A stretch of DNA of 64,000 nt from GCA-2697345 sp002697345 (GTDB lineage: Bacteria > Pseudomonadota > Alphaproteobacteria > Rhodobacterales > Rhodobacteraceae). Within the stretch, counting starts at the first letter, position 1. Every line of letters starts with the position of its first letter. The notes beneath the pieces are model-generated. The model saw only the letters and a program-made list of their open reading frames with translations. It did not search any database and was not told the DNA's origin. Location of the stretch: NCBI GenBank assembly GCA_943787605.1, contig CALSNB010000002.1:186001-250000 (forward strand), given 5' to 3'. This document shows positions 35,907 through 44,432 of this stretch, one piece after another. Made by a program: the position numbers and the translations under genes.

Positions 35907-37100
35907 TTAATCCTTTAGAGATTCCTCTCTTAGTCCGTCTGCTAGTAAGTTAAGTCCCAAAACTAAGCTCATTAGAGAAAATGCTGGTACTAGGGCAGGG
36001 TGAGGGTAAATGCTTAATAAACGACGGCCTGAGTTGATGGTTGTGCCCCAGTCAGAGCTCTCTGGTGAGAGACCAAGACCAAAGAAGCCTAATGTTCCTA
36101 ATAGTATCGTGGTATATCCAATACGTAGACAGAAATCGACGATTAATGGTCCTCTAGCATTTGGTAAGATCTCCCAAAGCATAATATACCAAGGCCCTTC
36201 TCCTCGAGTTTGTCCTGCGGCTACATAATCACGAGTTTTTATATCTAGTACAATTCCCCGTACTATTCTAAAAACTGTGGGGGAGTTAACAAAAACCACT
36301 GAGACGAAGACGATTAAGATATTTGGATCTATTGATATTATACCCAAAGGATCTGCATCCCAAGCGAGACCGAGGTACAACCATCCACCAAATAATACCG
36401 TAAACCCAATAAGAAAATTTCGTTTGTTTGGTTGGGTGAAGTATCTGGAGTTAAACAAAATAATTGTGAAGATAATGGGAAAAATAAATAAGATGGATGC
36501 CATTATTGTTGGGATAGTCCATGTATAGGTTCCGATTTCTATGCCCGCCAACCTAATTTCGGGAGTTACTAAAAGAAAAAATAGTAAAATTACTGGAAAA
36601 GCTAACACTAAATTAGAAATAAAGCTTAAAGTCGTATCAAAGCGACCACCATAATAACCTGCTGGTAGGCCAAGAGTTATCCCAACCATAAAGGCAAATG
36701 CTGTTGCTGCTGGAGCGATTATTAAAACAATCCTTGAACCAAGAACTACTCGAGAAAAAACATCTCTAGCCATTCTATCACCGCCAAGGAGGTAATGTTG
36801 AAATACGCCTTCCTTACCCGCCGAACTCATAGGGTACCCTGGTAGTTTATTTTTCATACCGGAAACCTGAGTTAATGGGTCGTGGGTCATAATTAAGTCA
36901 GCAAATATGGCTGTAAACACCCAAAACATAACAATTCCAAATCCAACCATTCCTAGTGGACTGTCGAATAGTTTTCCATATAAACCGGTACGTCTCTTTG
37001 AGTATATTGATATAGAGAAGGTGAGTGCCAATGATATCCAGACAGGTATAAAACGAATTAAAACTTCAACAATGATTTGGCCCCAAGATAAAGATTCCAT
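35907..37100 (-). CDS. Peptide-type ABC transporter permease, DppC-like, enlarged
   Basis: This 397-residue permease belongs to the DppC/OppC group. Family segments are LLGGDRMARDVFSRVVLGSRI, GLPAGYYGGRFD and, at the C-terminal end, LGTLGFFGLGLSPESSDWGT. It is about 100 residues longer than usual because of an insert (~205-290) holding two or three extra hydrophobic segments between AFPVILLFFLLVTPEI and the EAA loop (AAGQTRGEGPWYIMLWEILP). The insert does not disrupt the frame. Gene order is binding protein, DppB, DppC, double ATPase, with seven bases to the previous permease. Confidence 0.88.
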   Translation of the reverse strand: MESLSWGQIIVEVLIRFIPVWISLALTFSISIYSKRRTGLYGKLFDSPLGMVGFGIVMFWVFTAIFADLIMTHDPLTQVSGMKNKLPGYPMSSAGKEGVFQHYLLGGDRMARDVFSRVVLGSRIVLIIAPAATAFAFMVGITLGLPAGYYGGRFDTTLSFISNLVLAFPVILLFFLLVTPEIRLAGIEIGTYTWTIPTIMASILFIFPIIFTIILFNSRYFTQPNKRNFLIGFTVLFGGWLYLGLAWDADPLGIISIDPNILIVFVSVVFVNSPTVFRIVRGIVLDIKTRDYVAAGQTRGEGPWYIMLWEILPNARGPLIVDFCLRIGYTTILLGTLGFFGLGLSPESSDWGTTINSGRRLLSIYPHPALVPAFSLMSLVLGLNLLADGLREESLKD

Positions 37101-37107
37101 GTTACAC

Positions 37108-38169
37108 CTAATTTATCCGAATTCTTGGATTGAGAACTACATAACCGATATCGGAAATCAGTTGTGTCACTAGTACGACTATCACGGCAATGACAGAACA
37201 CCCTAGAAGTAAATCTATATCGTTATTTGAAGCAGCTTGAACCAACACCCACCCGAAGCCTTTATAATTAAATATCGTTTCAACTATAACAACTCCATTA
37301 AGTAGCCACGGGAATTGAAGCATAATAACTGTAAATGGAGCGATTAACGCATTTCGTAATGCATGCTTAATAACTATTGAAGTGAAACTTACACCTTTAA
37401 GGCGAGCAGTTCGAATGTATTGTGATGTCATAACTTCTGCCATCGACGCTCTTGTCATTCGTGCAATGTAACCCATTCCGTAAAGAGCAATTGTCATAAC
37501 CGGTAAAGTGAAATTAACCCAAGTAATATCATCCATTGCGGAGGTTGCTGATCCCTTAAACCATTTCAACCCAAATGCAGAAGACGAAAAAATTGCAATA
37601 AATACGATACCTGAAACATACTCCGGGGTTGCGGTTGATGTAATGGAAAAAACCGACAAACTCCTATCGAGTTTCGAGCCCTCACGCATTCCTGAAAATA
37701 TTCCAAGCAGTAATGCAGCAGGGATCATTACTAACATAACAGTAAGCATCAGCCAGCCGGTAAGGCCCAACCTTTTAGTCAATATGTCTAAAGCGGGTTC
37801 TTTAAAAACTGTTGAATATCCCCAGTAACCTTGAAGAACACCACAATATTTTGGAGAATCTTCCATTGTCACACCGGGCAGCTTACAACGCCCAGTTATC
37901 TTGCCATCTTTATCTGGTTCAGACACGTAGCCCGGGATAACACCCAACCACTGAGCATAACCAATCGGTGTTGGCCTTAGGTAACCATTTCTTTCCAAAT
38001 AACTTGTGACAGCGCCATCACTCATACGAAAATTAAGCTGAGTTTTTGCAAGCTTTTCTAAGTTTGGGTATAAGTTTGTGATGAAGAATACAAGAAGTGT
38101 CAGACACAAGGTCGTTAAAATCATAAGGCCAATGCGGCGAATTATGAACTTTACCATTTTGACCCTCAA
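37108..38169 (-). CDS. Peptide-type ABC transporter permease, DppB-like
   Basis: This 353-residue permease of the DppB/OppB group starts with a transmembrane helix in IIRRIGLMILTTLCLTLLVFF (in part). A soluble region of about 90 residues follows, and then the core helices. The EAA loop reads YIRTARLKGVSFTSIVIKHALRNA. The start codon is preceded by a hairpin separating it from the binding-protein gene. Substrate specificity is set by the binding protein and is not readable. Confidence 0.9.
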   Translation of the reverse strand: MRVKMVKFIIRRIGLMILTTLCLTLLVFFITNLYPNLEKLAKTQLNFRMSDGAVTSYLERNGYLRPTPIGYAQWLGVIPGYVSEPDKDGKITGRCKLPGVTMEDSPKYCGVLQGYWGYSTVFKEPALDILTKRLGLTGWLMLTVMLVMIPAALLLGIFSGMREGSKLDRSLSVFSITSTATPEYVSGIVFIAIFSSSAFGLKWFKGSATSAMDDITWVNFTLPVMTIALYGMGYIARMTRASMAEVMTSQYIRTARLKGVSFTSIVIKHALRNALIAPFTVIMLQFPWLLNGVVIVETIFNYKGFGWVLVQAASNNDIDLLLGCSVIAVIVVLVTQLISDIGYVVLNPRIRIN

Positions 38170-38225
38170 AATAAAACTTAGTAGCTACCCAATTTATGGG
38201 TAATAAAAAAATACTTTTTAAAATC

Positions 38226-38261
38226 AAAAGGGGCAACAAAAAAATATTCGTTGCCCCTTTT
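38226..38261 (-). terminator. Perfect 12 bp hairpin after peptide-binding-protein gene
   Basis: AAAAGGGGCAAC (38226-38237) and GTTGCCCCTTTT (38250-38261) pair perfectly around a 12-base loop. Read on the minus strand it starts 15 bases after the binding-protein stop and ends in a T-rich tract, as an intrinsic terminator would. It precedes the DppB-like gene, so partial read-through is expected. Confidence 0.75.
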
Positions 38262-38276
38262 TTTATTGGTTTTAGC

Positions 38277-39941
38277 TTAACCAGCCAATGCCCATTTGTA
38301 GATTTGTGGTAGATAGGCGATATGCATATCGTTTCCTACTACACCTGGCTTGCTGTGACGATATAGCTTACGCCAGTAAGGCTGAAGTGTTACGCCTTCA
38401 TCTCTCATTATGGTTTGAAGATCTGCCATAACCACTCGACGCTCATCAGCATCAGCAAGACCGTTAGCTTTTGCAAGTAATGCATCAAACTCAGCATTAG
38501 CGAACCCAGCTTCGTTCCAAGCTTCTCCAGAACGATATGCTAGACCCAGAACTTGAGTTCCGTAAGGCCTGTGGTTCCAGTTTGTTGAACTGAATGGATA
38601 TTTAGTCCAATCGTTCCAGAATGTTGAGCCAGGCATAACTGTTCGCTTAACCTTAAACCCAGCATCTCTCAGCTGAGCTGCTACTGCGTCCGTAGTATTT
38701 TTACGCCAATCATCATCGATTGAAACGATATCAAACTCATGGTTTTCCATTCCAGCTTCTTTTAAAAGAGCCATTGCTCCTGCTGGATCATGTGCAAGAC
38801 CGGGAACATCTGCATATTCCGGGTGCATTGGGCCAACGTGAGTATTATCTGCTGTAGCCCCCATGCCAGCGATACCGAGCTCTAGACACACATTAACGTC
38901 AACTGCATGTGCAATGGCTCTTCGAACCCTTACGTCTGCGTAAGGTTTTTTGCCGTCTACTTCTGCGACTTGGTTTGGTCTAATAACAATGGTTGAACCG
39001 GTTGCAATTTCTGATTTTTCCCAACCAAGGCCATCCATAATATCAACAAAATCACCAACAGTTTCATAGAACGTATCGACTTCATCTGCCTCTGCTGCGG
39101 CTACCCATGCTGCAGGATCAGTTCCGTAATCGATAAATTCTATTCTATCGAGATACCCACCTTTTCCAGCGGCATAACCCCACCACTCATGATCTTCGTT
39201 TCTTACCAAAGAGCCTTTAACACCAACTTCTAAACCATCTGGCTTCATGTAACCTGTGCCGATTGGATTTGAGAGCATTGTATCAAGACTATAACTTGCA
39301 GGGCAAATAGCTGCTGGATAATCTGACATACCAGCGATAAGTGTTATGTCTGGTCCAGAACATGTAAGTTTTACTGTGTGACTGTCAACAACTGTAATAG
39401 CGCCATCATTTGCCATTCCTGTGTCAGCGTTGATTAGAATAGCAAATCGAGCAGCCATAGAATTACCTTCTACTGACTTATCACACCAACGAGCAATATT
39501 TCGTGCTACGTCCTCAGCAGTAAAGTCGTCGCCGTTGTTCCACTTTACGCCTTTTCGGACATTTAAAGTGTACTCAGTTGCATCTGCATTTGCTGACCAG
39601 CCTTCTAATAACATTGGCTTAAACGAACCATCTGAGTTGTATTCTGTTAGATACTCTAACCAACCAGCAGAGTAAGTTGCGATTTGTGTCCAGTCATAAG
39701 TGCATGGTTCTTTTAGAGCACGGACTTCCATTTGCATTCTTAATGTACCACCTTGAGCGTGTGCCCCTGCTACTGCAGGTTCTTTTGCTCCAATTAGTGC
39801 ATATGCTGCAGTGGCAGTTACGCCAAGAGCAGTTGTTCGCGATAGAAACTCTCTTCGATCAAGTTTGCCGTCAAGACACTCCTTGGCGTACATATACGCC
39901 GATTTATGAATTGGCGTTCCGTTTAATGTTTTATTTGTCAT
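38277..39941 (-). CDS. Peptide-type ABC transporter, substrate-binding protein
   Basis: This 554-residue extracytoplasmic binding protein of family 5 (DppA/OppA) has a twin-arginine signal, DRREFLSRTTALGVTATAA, near residues 27-45 and an AGAHAQG cleavage region. Family marks are YTLNVRKGVKWNNGDDFTAED, KPYADVRVRRAIAHAVD and the C-terminal LQPYWRKLY. Peptides are the default ligand, but opines, glutathione or nickel complexes are possible. AGGGAG precedes the ATG at good spacing. The 254-base region upstream holds a small CCGGC/GCCGG repeat (39975-39994), probably in the leader. Confidence 0.92.
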   Translation of the reverse strand: MTNKTLNGTPIHKSAYMYAKECLDGKLDRREFLSRTTALGVTATAAYALIGAKEPAVAGAHAQGGTLRMQMEVRALKEPCTYDWTQIATYSAGWLEYLTEYNSDGSFKPMLLEGWSANADATEYTLNVRKGVKWNNGDDFTAEDVARNIARWCDKSVEGNSMAARFAILINADTGMANDGAITVVDSHTVKLTCSGPDITLIAGMSDYPAAICPASYSLDTMLSNPIGTGYMKPDGLEVGVKGSLVRNEDHEWWGYAAGKGGYLDRIEFIDYGTDPAAWVAAAEADEVDTFYETVGDFVDIMDGLGWEKSEIATGSTIVIRPNQVAEVDGKKPYADVRVRRAIAHAVDVNVCLELGIAGMGATADNTHVGPMHPEYADVPGLAHDPAGAMALLKEAGMENHEFDIVSIDDDWRKNTTDAVAAQLRDAGFKVKRTVMPGSTFWNDWTKYPFSSTNWNHRPYGTQVLGLAYRSGEAWNEAGFANAEFDALLAKANGLADADERRVVMADLQTIMRDEGVTLQPYWRKLYRHSKPGVVGNDMHIAYLPQIYKWALAG

Positions 39942-40195
39942 TATAGTCTCCCTAAAGGTAGTTTTCGTAAAATACCGGCAAAAGTTATGGCCGGAGCTTC
40001 TGTAATAGTAATATGTTAATCTATTTTATATAAAGTTTAAACCCTACACGATACAGACTGCTCGTCAATAAAAAACGACATTTTTTGGAATGACATAGGT
40101 TTACGAATAAAATTTTTTGTAGCTATATATGGTAAAATCTTTTGACATAATTCACCTCTGATAAAGAACACAAACTAATGAAAAACTCTAATTAT

Positions 40196-41065
40196 TTAGC
40201 CTATATTATAAACATTCCAGTTTTTCATATGTTTTTTAAAAAAAGTGCGTTGCCGTTTCGCGTATTGACGTGAGGCTATTATTGAATTTTCGCGAGCAAC
40301 TGTTAAGTCAGTTTCTTTTTTTAAGTATGACATTAGTTGTGGAGCACCTATAGCTTTTGTAAAGTTTTGTTTTAAATCCCAATGTGGTTCCATTGCTTTT
40401 ACCTCGTTTAAAACTCCCAGCTCCAACATTTGATCAAACCGTTTTGTGATTTTGAGATCAAGTTCTGTTTTTGGTATATCTAAAAGTACGGTATTTACCT
40501 CCTCTAATTGCATAAAAGGTGGGGGAGTTTTGGATTGCCAGTGTGTTAAACTTTTTCCAGTAGCTTCTTGAACCTCCCAAGCACGTTGAACTCTAGCTCT
40601 ATTTCTTAAATCAATTTTAGTTTTTACTTCAACATCTAAAGCTTGGACCATCTCCGAAAGTTCTAGTTTATCAGCTTTTCTCTTAACGCTATCTTGAATT
40701 TCTGGAATTTCGGCTAGTCCGTTCAGGAGAGCATTAAAATACAAACCCGTCCCACCAACTATTATTGGACGGTGAGGAGTGGTTAAAACTTTCTTTAAAT
40801 CTCTCAACCAATGACCTGCTGAGTAGGGTTCATTAATTCCGATATGGCCGTACATAAAGTGATTAGCATCTAAAAGATCTTGAGTAGAAGGTCGAGCTGA
40901 CAATATTGTCCAGCAATTTAAAACCTGCATAGAATCGGCGTTTACTATTATCCCACCTAATTTACTTGCTATAGTAAGCGCCAAGCGTGATTTCCCAGAT
41001 GCGGTTGGACCAGTTATTAATATAGGCCTTTCGGTGTCCAGAGAGTTTAAAATATCAGTTATCAT
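40196..41065 (-). CDS. miaA: tRNA dimethylallyltransferase MiaA
   Basis: MiaA prenylates adenosine 37 of tRNAs reading codons that start with U. The 289-residue protein has the P-loop ILITGPTASGKSRLAL at residues 15-30, then GIIVNADSMQVL, YGHIGINEPYSAGHW, PIIVGGTGLYFNALL and the C-terminal AIGAPQLMSYL with the RQYAKRQRTFF motif. It is slightly shorter than many homologues but has all motifs. It diverges from pyrH, with about 120 bases between them. Confidence 0.94.
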   Translation of the reverse strand: MITDILNSLDTERPILITGPTASGKSRLALTIASKLGGIIVNADSMQVLNCWTILSARPSTQDLLDANHFMYGHIGINEPYSAGHWLRDLKKVLTTPHRPIIVGGTGLYFNALLNGLAEIPEIQDSVKRKADKLELSEMVQALDVEVKTKIDLRNRARVQRAWEVQEATGKSLTHWQSKTPPPFMQLEEVNTVLLDIPKTELDLKITKRFDQMLELGVLNEVKAMEPHWDLKQNFTKAIGAPQLMSYLKKETDLTVARENSIIASRQYAKRQRTFFKKHMKNWNVYNIG

Positions 41066-41186
41066 TTTTTCCTCATACGGAAAATTATAAAATTGGTTAG
41101 TGTTTCGACAGCTTGAGACATTGAAACTTTGTAACTTTTAGGTCAAAAAGAAATGAATTAACATACCGTAAGGTCAGGATCTATCT

Positions 41187-41921
41187 ATGAACGAGTTCTC
41201 TTCAACAAAAATATCCTATAAACGAGTGCTTTTGAAAATATCAGGTGAGGCATTAATGGGTAACTTAGGTTACGGCTTACACCCACCAACTGTTGAACGA
41301 ATTGCTAAGGAAATTCAAACAGTTCACGAAATGGGCCTTCAGATATGTATGGTAATAGGTGGAGGAAATATATTTCGAGGACTACAAGGTAGTGCCCAGG
41401 GTATGGAAAGAACTACTGCAGATTACATGGGTATGTTGGCAACAGTAATGAATGCTTTAGCTATGCAGTCTGCTCTTGAAGAGTTGGGAGTTCATACAAG
41501 AGTTGTCTCAGCCATCCCAATGGATCAAGTTTGTGAGCCATATATTAGAAGGCGAGCAGTTAGGCATTTAGAAAAAGGACGTGTTTGTATCTTTGCGGCT
41601 GGAACAGGTAACCCTTATTTTACTACGGATACAGCTGCCACTCTTCGAGCAACTGAGATGAAGTGTGAAGCTATATTCAAAGGGACAAAAGTTGACGGCA
41701 TTTATGATAAGGATCCTAAGAAACATTCCGATGCAATTAAGTATCAAGCCATAAGTTACGATGAGGTTCTACAAAAAAGGTTAGGAGTAATGGACGCATC
41801 CTCAATAGCTTTGGCCAGAGACAATAATTTGCCGATAGTAGTTTTCTCACTTGACGAAGAAGGAGGGTTTAGTGGCATTCTTTCTGGGAATGGGTCTTTT
41901 ACTATAGTTGGTGAGTCATAA
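41187..41921 (+). CDS. pyrH: Uridylate kinase PyrH
   Basis: PyrH phosphorylates UMP to UDP. The 244-residue amino-acid-kinase-fold protein shows YKRVLLKISGEALMG, MVIGGGNIFRG, TADYMGMLATVMNALA and IFAAGTGNPYFTTDTAATLRA (in part). All match the hexameric bacterial enzyme. It opens the conserved pyrH-frr-cdsA-dxr-rseP-bamA block and lies 34 bases before frr. Confidence 0.96.
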   Translation: MNEFSSTKISYKRVLLKISGEALMGNLGYGLHPPTVERIAKEIQTVHEMGLQICMVIGGGNIFRGLQGSAQGMERTTADYMGMLATVMNALAMQSALEELGVHTRVVSAIPMDQVCEPYIRRRAVRHLEKGRVCIFAAGTGNPYFTTDTAATLRATEMKCEAIFKGTKVDGIYDKDPKKHSDAIKYQAISYDEVLQKRLGVMDASSIALARDNNLPIVVFSLDEEGGFSGILSGNGSFTIVGES

Positions 41922-41955
41922 ATTTTACTAAAGGGTAGGAATAAAGGAAAAACAA

Positions 41956-42519
41956 ATGACTGATGATCTGATGATAGATACTGATGACTTACAGCGTCGA
42001 ATGAATGGAGCAATGGCTTCATTAAAGACAGAATTTAGTTCACTTAGGACTGGAAGAGCGTCGGCCTCGATGCTAGATCCAATTTTGGTGGATGCATATG
42101 GCTCTCCTACGCCCATAAATCAGCTTGGAACGGTCAATGTGCCTGAACCTCGGATGGTAACGGTTAATGTTTGGGACAAAGGTTTGGTTACTATTGTTGA
42201 TAAGGCAATACGAGAGAGCGGTTTGGGCATTAACCCTCAGCTTAACGGAACAATTATAATGTTGCCGATACCAGAGTTAAATGAAGAGCGCAGAAGAGAA
42301 TTAACTAAGGTTGCTTCTCAGTATGCTGAAAGTGCTAGAATATCTGTTCGAAATGTCCGTCGAGATGGAATGGAGCAAATTAAAAAAGCTAAGTTAGATG
42401 GTATGTCGGAAGATGATCAAAAGCTTTGGGAAGAGGAAGTTCAAGAGATTACTAATGCTTCTATAAAGGCGATTGACGAGGCTTTAGAAAGCAAACAGGC
42501 GGAAGTCATGAAAGTTTAG
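41956..42519 (+). CDS. frr: Ribosome recycling factor
   Basis: RRF splits post-termination ribosomes with EF-G. The 187-residue protein has the family pattern LKTEFSSLRTGRAS, then TPINQLGTVNVPEPRMV, KAIRESGLGINPQLNG and IPELNEERRRELTKVA. GGAATAAAGGAAAA precedes the ATG. In most proteobacteria uppS follows; here the next gene is cdsA, with under 90 bases between. Confidence 0.96.
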   Translation: MTDDLMIDTDDLQRRMNGAMASLKTEFSSLRTGRASASMLDPILVDAYGSPTPINQLGTVNVPEPRMVTVNVWDKGLVTIVDKAIRESGLGINPQLNGTIIMLPIPELNEERRRELTKVASQYAESARISVRNVRRDGMEQIKKAKLDGMSEDDQKLWEEEVQEITNASIKAIDEALESKQAEVMKV

Positions 42520-42606
42520 TGTTGAGTTGAATTCAGTTAAGATGAGATATTATTCAAATGGTTGAATATTTATTTTTTCTCTAAAAAATTAGACTGGGAT
42601 ATTTAC

Positions 42607-43230
42607 ATGAGTGAGTTAAGCTTACGTGTTAAAACTGCTGTCATTTTAATTATGATTTATGGAGTATCAATTTATTTTGGAGGGTTACTCTTCACGTTAG
42701 TACTATTAGTATCTTTATTAGTTTTCTTGTTAGAGTTAAAAAATATTGTTGATTTTAAAAAAAATAAAAGTTTATTTTTTGTAACAGCACTTATTATTTG
42801 TTTTGCTGCATACAGTCTTAGTAATGTTAGGACCTTTGATGTTGGACACTTAATATTTATTATTAGTGTTGTTATTTTTACAGATATTTTGGGCTATTTT
42901 TTTGGAAAATTGATAGGTGGCCCCAAAGTGCTTCCTTCCATTAGCCCTAAAAAAACCTGGTCTGGAATAGTCTTTGGTTGGTTTGGAGCTCTGGTAGTGG
43001 GATGGATTGCTTTTCGTTATTTTGATTTTCCTATGATATTTATTTTAATTGCTTTCCTTCTATCCGTATTTGCACAGTTTGGAGATTTTTTTGAAAGTTA
43101 TTTAAAAAGACGCTCTGGAGTTAAAGATAGCTCTAATATCCTACCGGGTCATGGTGGATTTTTAGATCGATTTGATGGATTAATTAGTGCTAGTTTCTTT
43201 TATGGATTGGTATCATTTTGGATAAACTAA
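42607..43230 (+). CDS. cdsA: Phosphatidate cytidylyltransferase CdsA
   Basis: CdsA makes CDP-diacylglycerol for phospholipid synthesis. The membrane protein of about 207 residues has five or six helices and the complete C-terminal signature: PSISPKKTWSG, then FESYLKRRSGVKDSSNILPG followed by HGGFLDRFD. The TTG at 42562 would extend it by 15 residues, but the ATG at 42607 gives a normal N-terminus. It overlaps dxr by 13 bases. The place usually held by uppS, between frr and cdsA, is empty. Confidence 0.92.
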   Translation: MSELSLRVKTAVILIMIYGVSIYFGGLLFTLVLLVSLLVFLLELKNIVDFKKNKSLFFVTALIICFAAYSLSNVRTFDVGHLIFIISVVIFTDILGYFFGKLIGGPKVLPSISPKKTWSGIVFGWFGALVVGWIAFRYFDFPMIFILIAFLLSVFAQFGDFFESYLKRRSGVKDSSNILPGHGGFLDRFDGLISASFFYGLVSFWIN

Positions 43231-44399
43231 AAGAAAAAAGAAAAATTTCTATTTTTGGATCAACAGGTTCTATTGGACAGAACACTGTAGAGTTAATAGT
43301 TTTAAATAGGTCTAGTTATGATGTCGTTGCGTTAACTGGCGGAAGAAATATCGTGAAACTAGCTGAACAGGCTAGACTTTTAGACGTAGAGCTTGTTGTG
43401 ACAGCTTTCGATGACTTATTTTTGCAACTAAAAGAGCTTATGGCAGGTACTAATACTAGAGTAGCTGCGGGCAAAAATGCTATTCTTGAGGCGAGTGATA
43501 TCAGAGCAGATATTTTTGTGTCTGCAATCATTGGGTTTCCTGGTTTAGAGCCCAGTATTCGTTCACTTAAGCACGGGACTACTTTGGCTTTAGCTAATAA
43601 AGAGTCACTCGTAGTAGCTGGGACACTTCTAATGAGTGAAAGTGCCCGTTTTGGTGCAAAAATTATCCCAATTGATAGTGAGCACTCTGGAATTTTTCAA
43701 CTTCTTAGTGGCAATTCTATAGAAGATGTAGAGAAAATAATTATTACAGCCTCAGGTGGAAAATTTAGAGACTGGACTCGAGATGAAATCCTTAATGTAA
43801 CTTTAAATCAAGCCTCTGAACATCCAACGTGGACAATGGGAAAACGTATTACAATTGATTCAAATTCAATGTTTAATAAGGCTATGGAATTAATTGAAAC
43901 TAAGGAGTTTTTTCAAGTTGACCACAAAAAAATTGAAGTCCTTATCCATCCTCAAAGTGTTGTCCATGCATTAGTATGCTTTGTTGATGGTGGTATGTTG
44001 GCACATTTAAGTGATCATGATATGAAACACGCTATAAATTACGCTTTAAATTGGCCTGCCCGACGTAACTCATCGGTTAAATCCCTAGACTTAACAAAAG
44101 TTACGCCTTTAAACTTTGAAAATGTAAGAGAGGATATATTCCCAGTACTAAAGCTTGCAAGAGATGTTATGGATGCAGGAGGGTTGAGAGGCACAGTTTT
44201 CAATGCGGCGAAAGAGATAGCATTAGATCGGTTCATTAGTTCTGAGGTTGGTTTCTTGGATATGAACCTTATTGTAGAGAAAACTCTTAGTGAATTAGAA
44301 AAACAGAACTTTATATTGGATGTTGAACAAGACCTTGGAAATATAGTATATCTAGATTCAGTTGCCCGCAAGGTAGCCAAGAATTTGATCTTAAAATGA
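43218..44399 (+). CDS. dxr: 1-deoxy-D-xylulose 5-phosphate reductoisomerase
   Basis: Dxr commits carbon to the MEP isoprenoid pathway. The 393-residue enzyme has ISIFGSTGSIGQNTVELI for NADPH binding, LANKESLVVAG, the metal and substrate motif IPIDSEHSGIFQLL, and ITASGGKFRDW. TTG start at 43218 overlaps cdsA by 13 bases. A product of this pathway is needed by UppS, which is not encoded nearby. Confidence 0.95.
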   Translation: MDKLKEKRKISIFGSTGSIGQNTVELIVLNRSSYDVVALTGGRNIVKLAEQARLLDVELVVTAFDDLFLQLKELMAGTNTRVAAGKNAILEASDIRADIFVSAIIGFPGLEPSIRSLKHGTTLALANKESLVVAGTLLMSESARFGAKIIPIDSEHSGIFQLLSGNSIEDVEKIIITASGGKFRDWTRDEILNVTLNQASEHPTWTMGKRITIDSNSMFNKAMELIETKEFFQVDHKKIEVLIHPQSVVHALVCFVDGGMLAHLSDHDMKHAINYALNWPARRNSSVKSLDLTKVTPLNFENVREDIFPVLKLARDVMDAGGLRGTVFNAAKEIALDRFISSEVGFLDMNLIVEKTLSELEKQNFILDVEQDLGNIVYLDSVARKVAKNLILK

Positions 44400-44432
44400 T
44401 AAATTATACCAATAAAGCTAAGGATATTTTAG

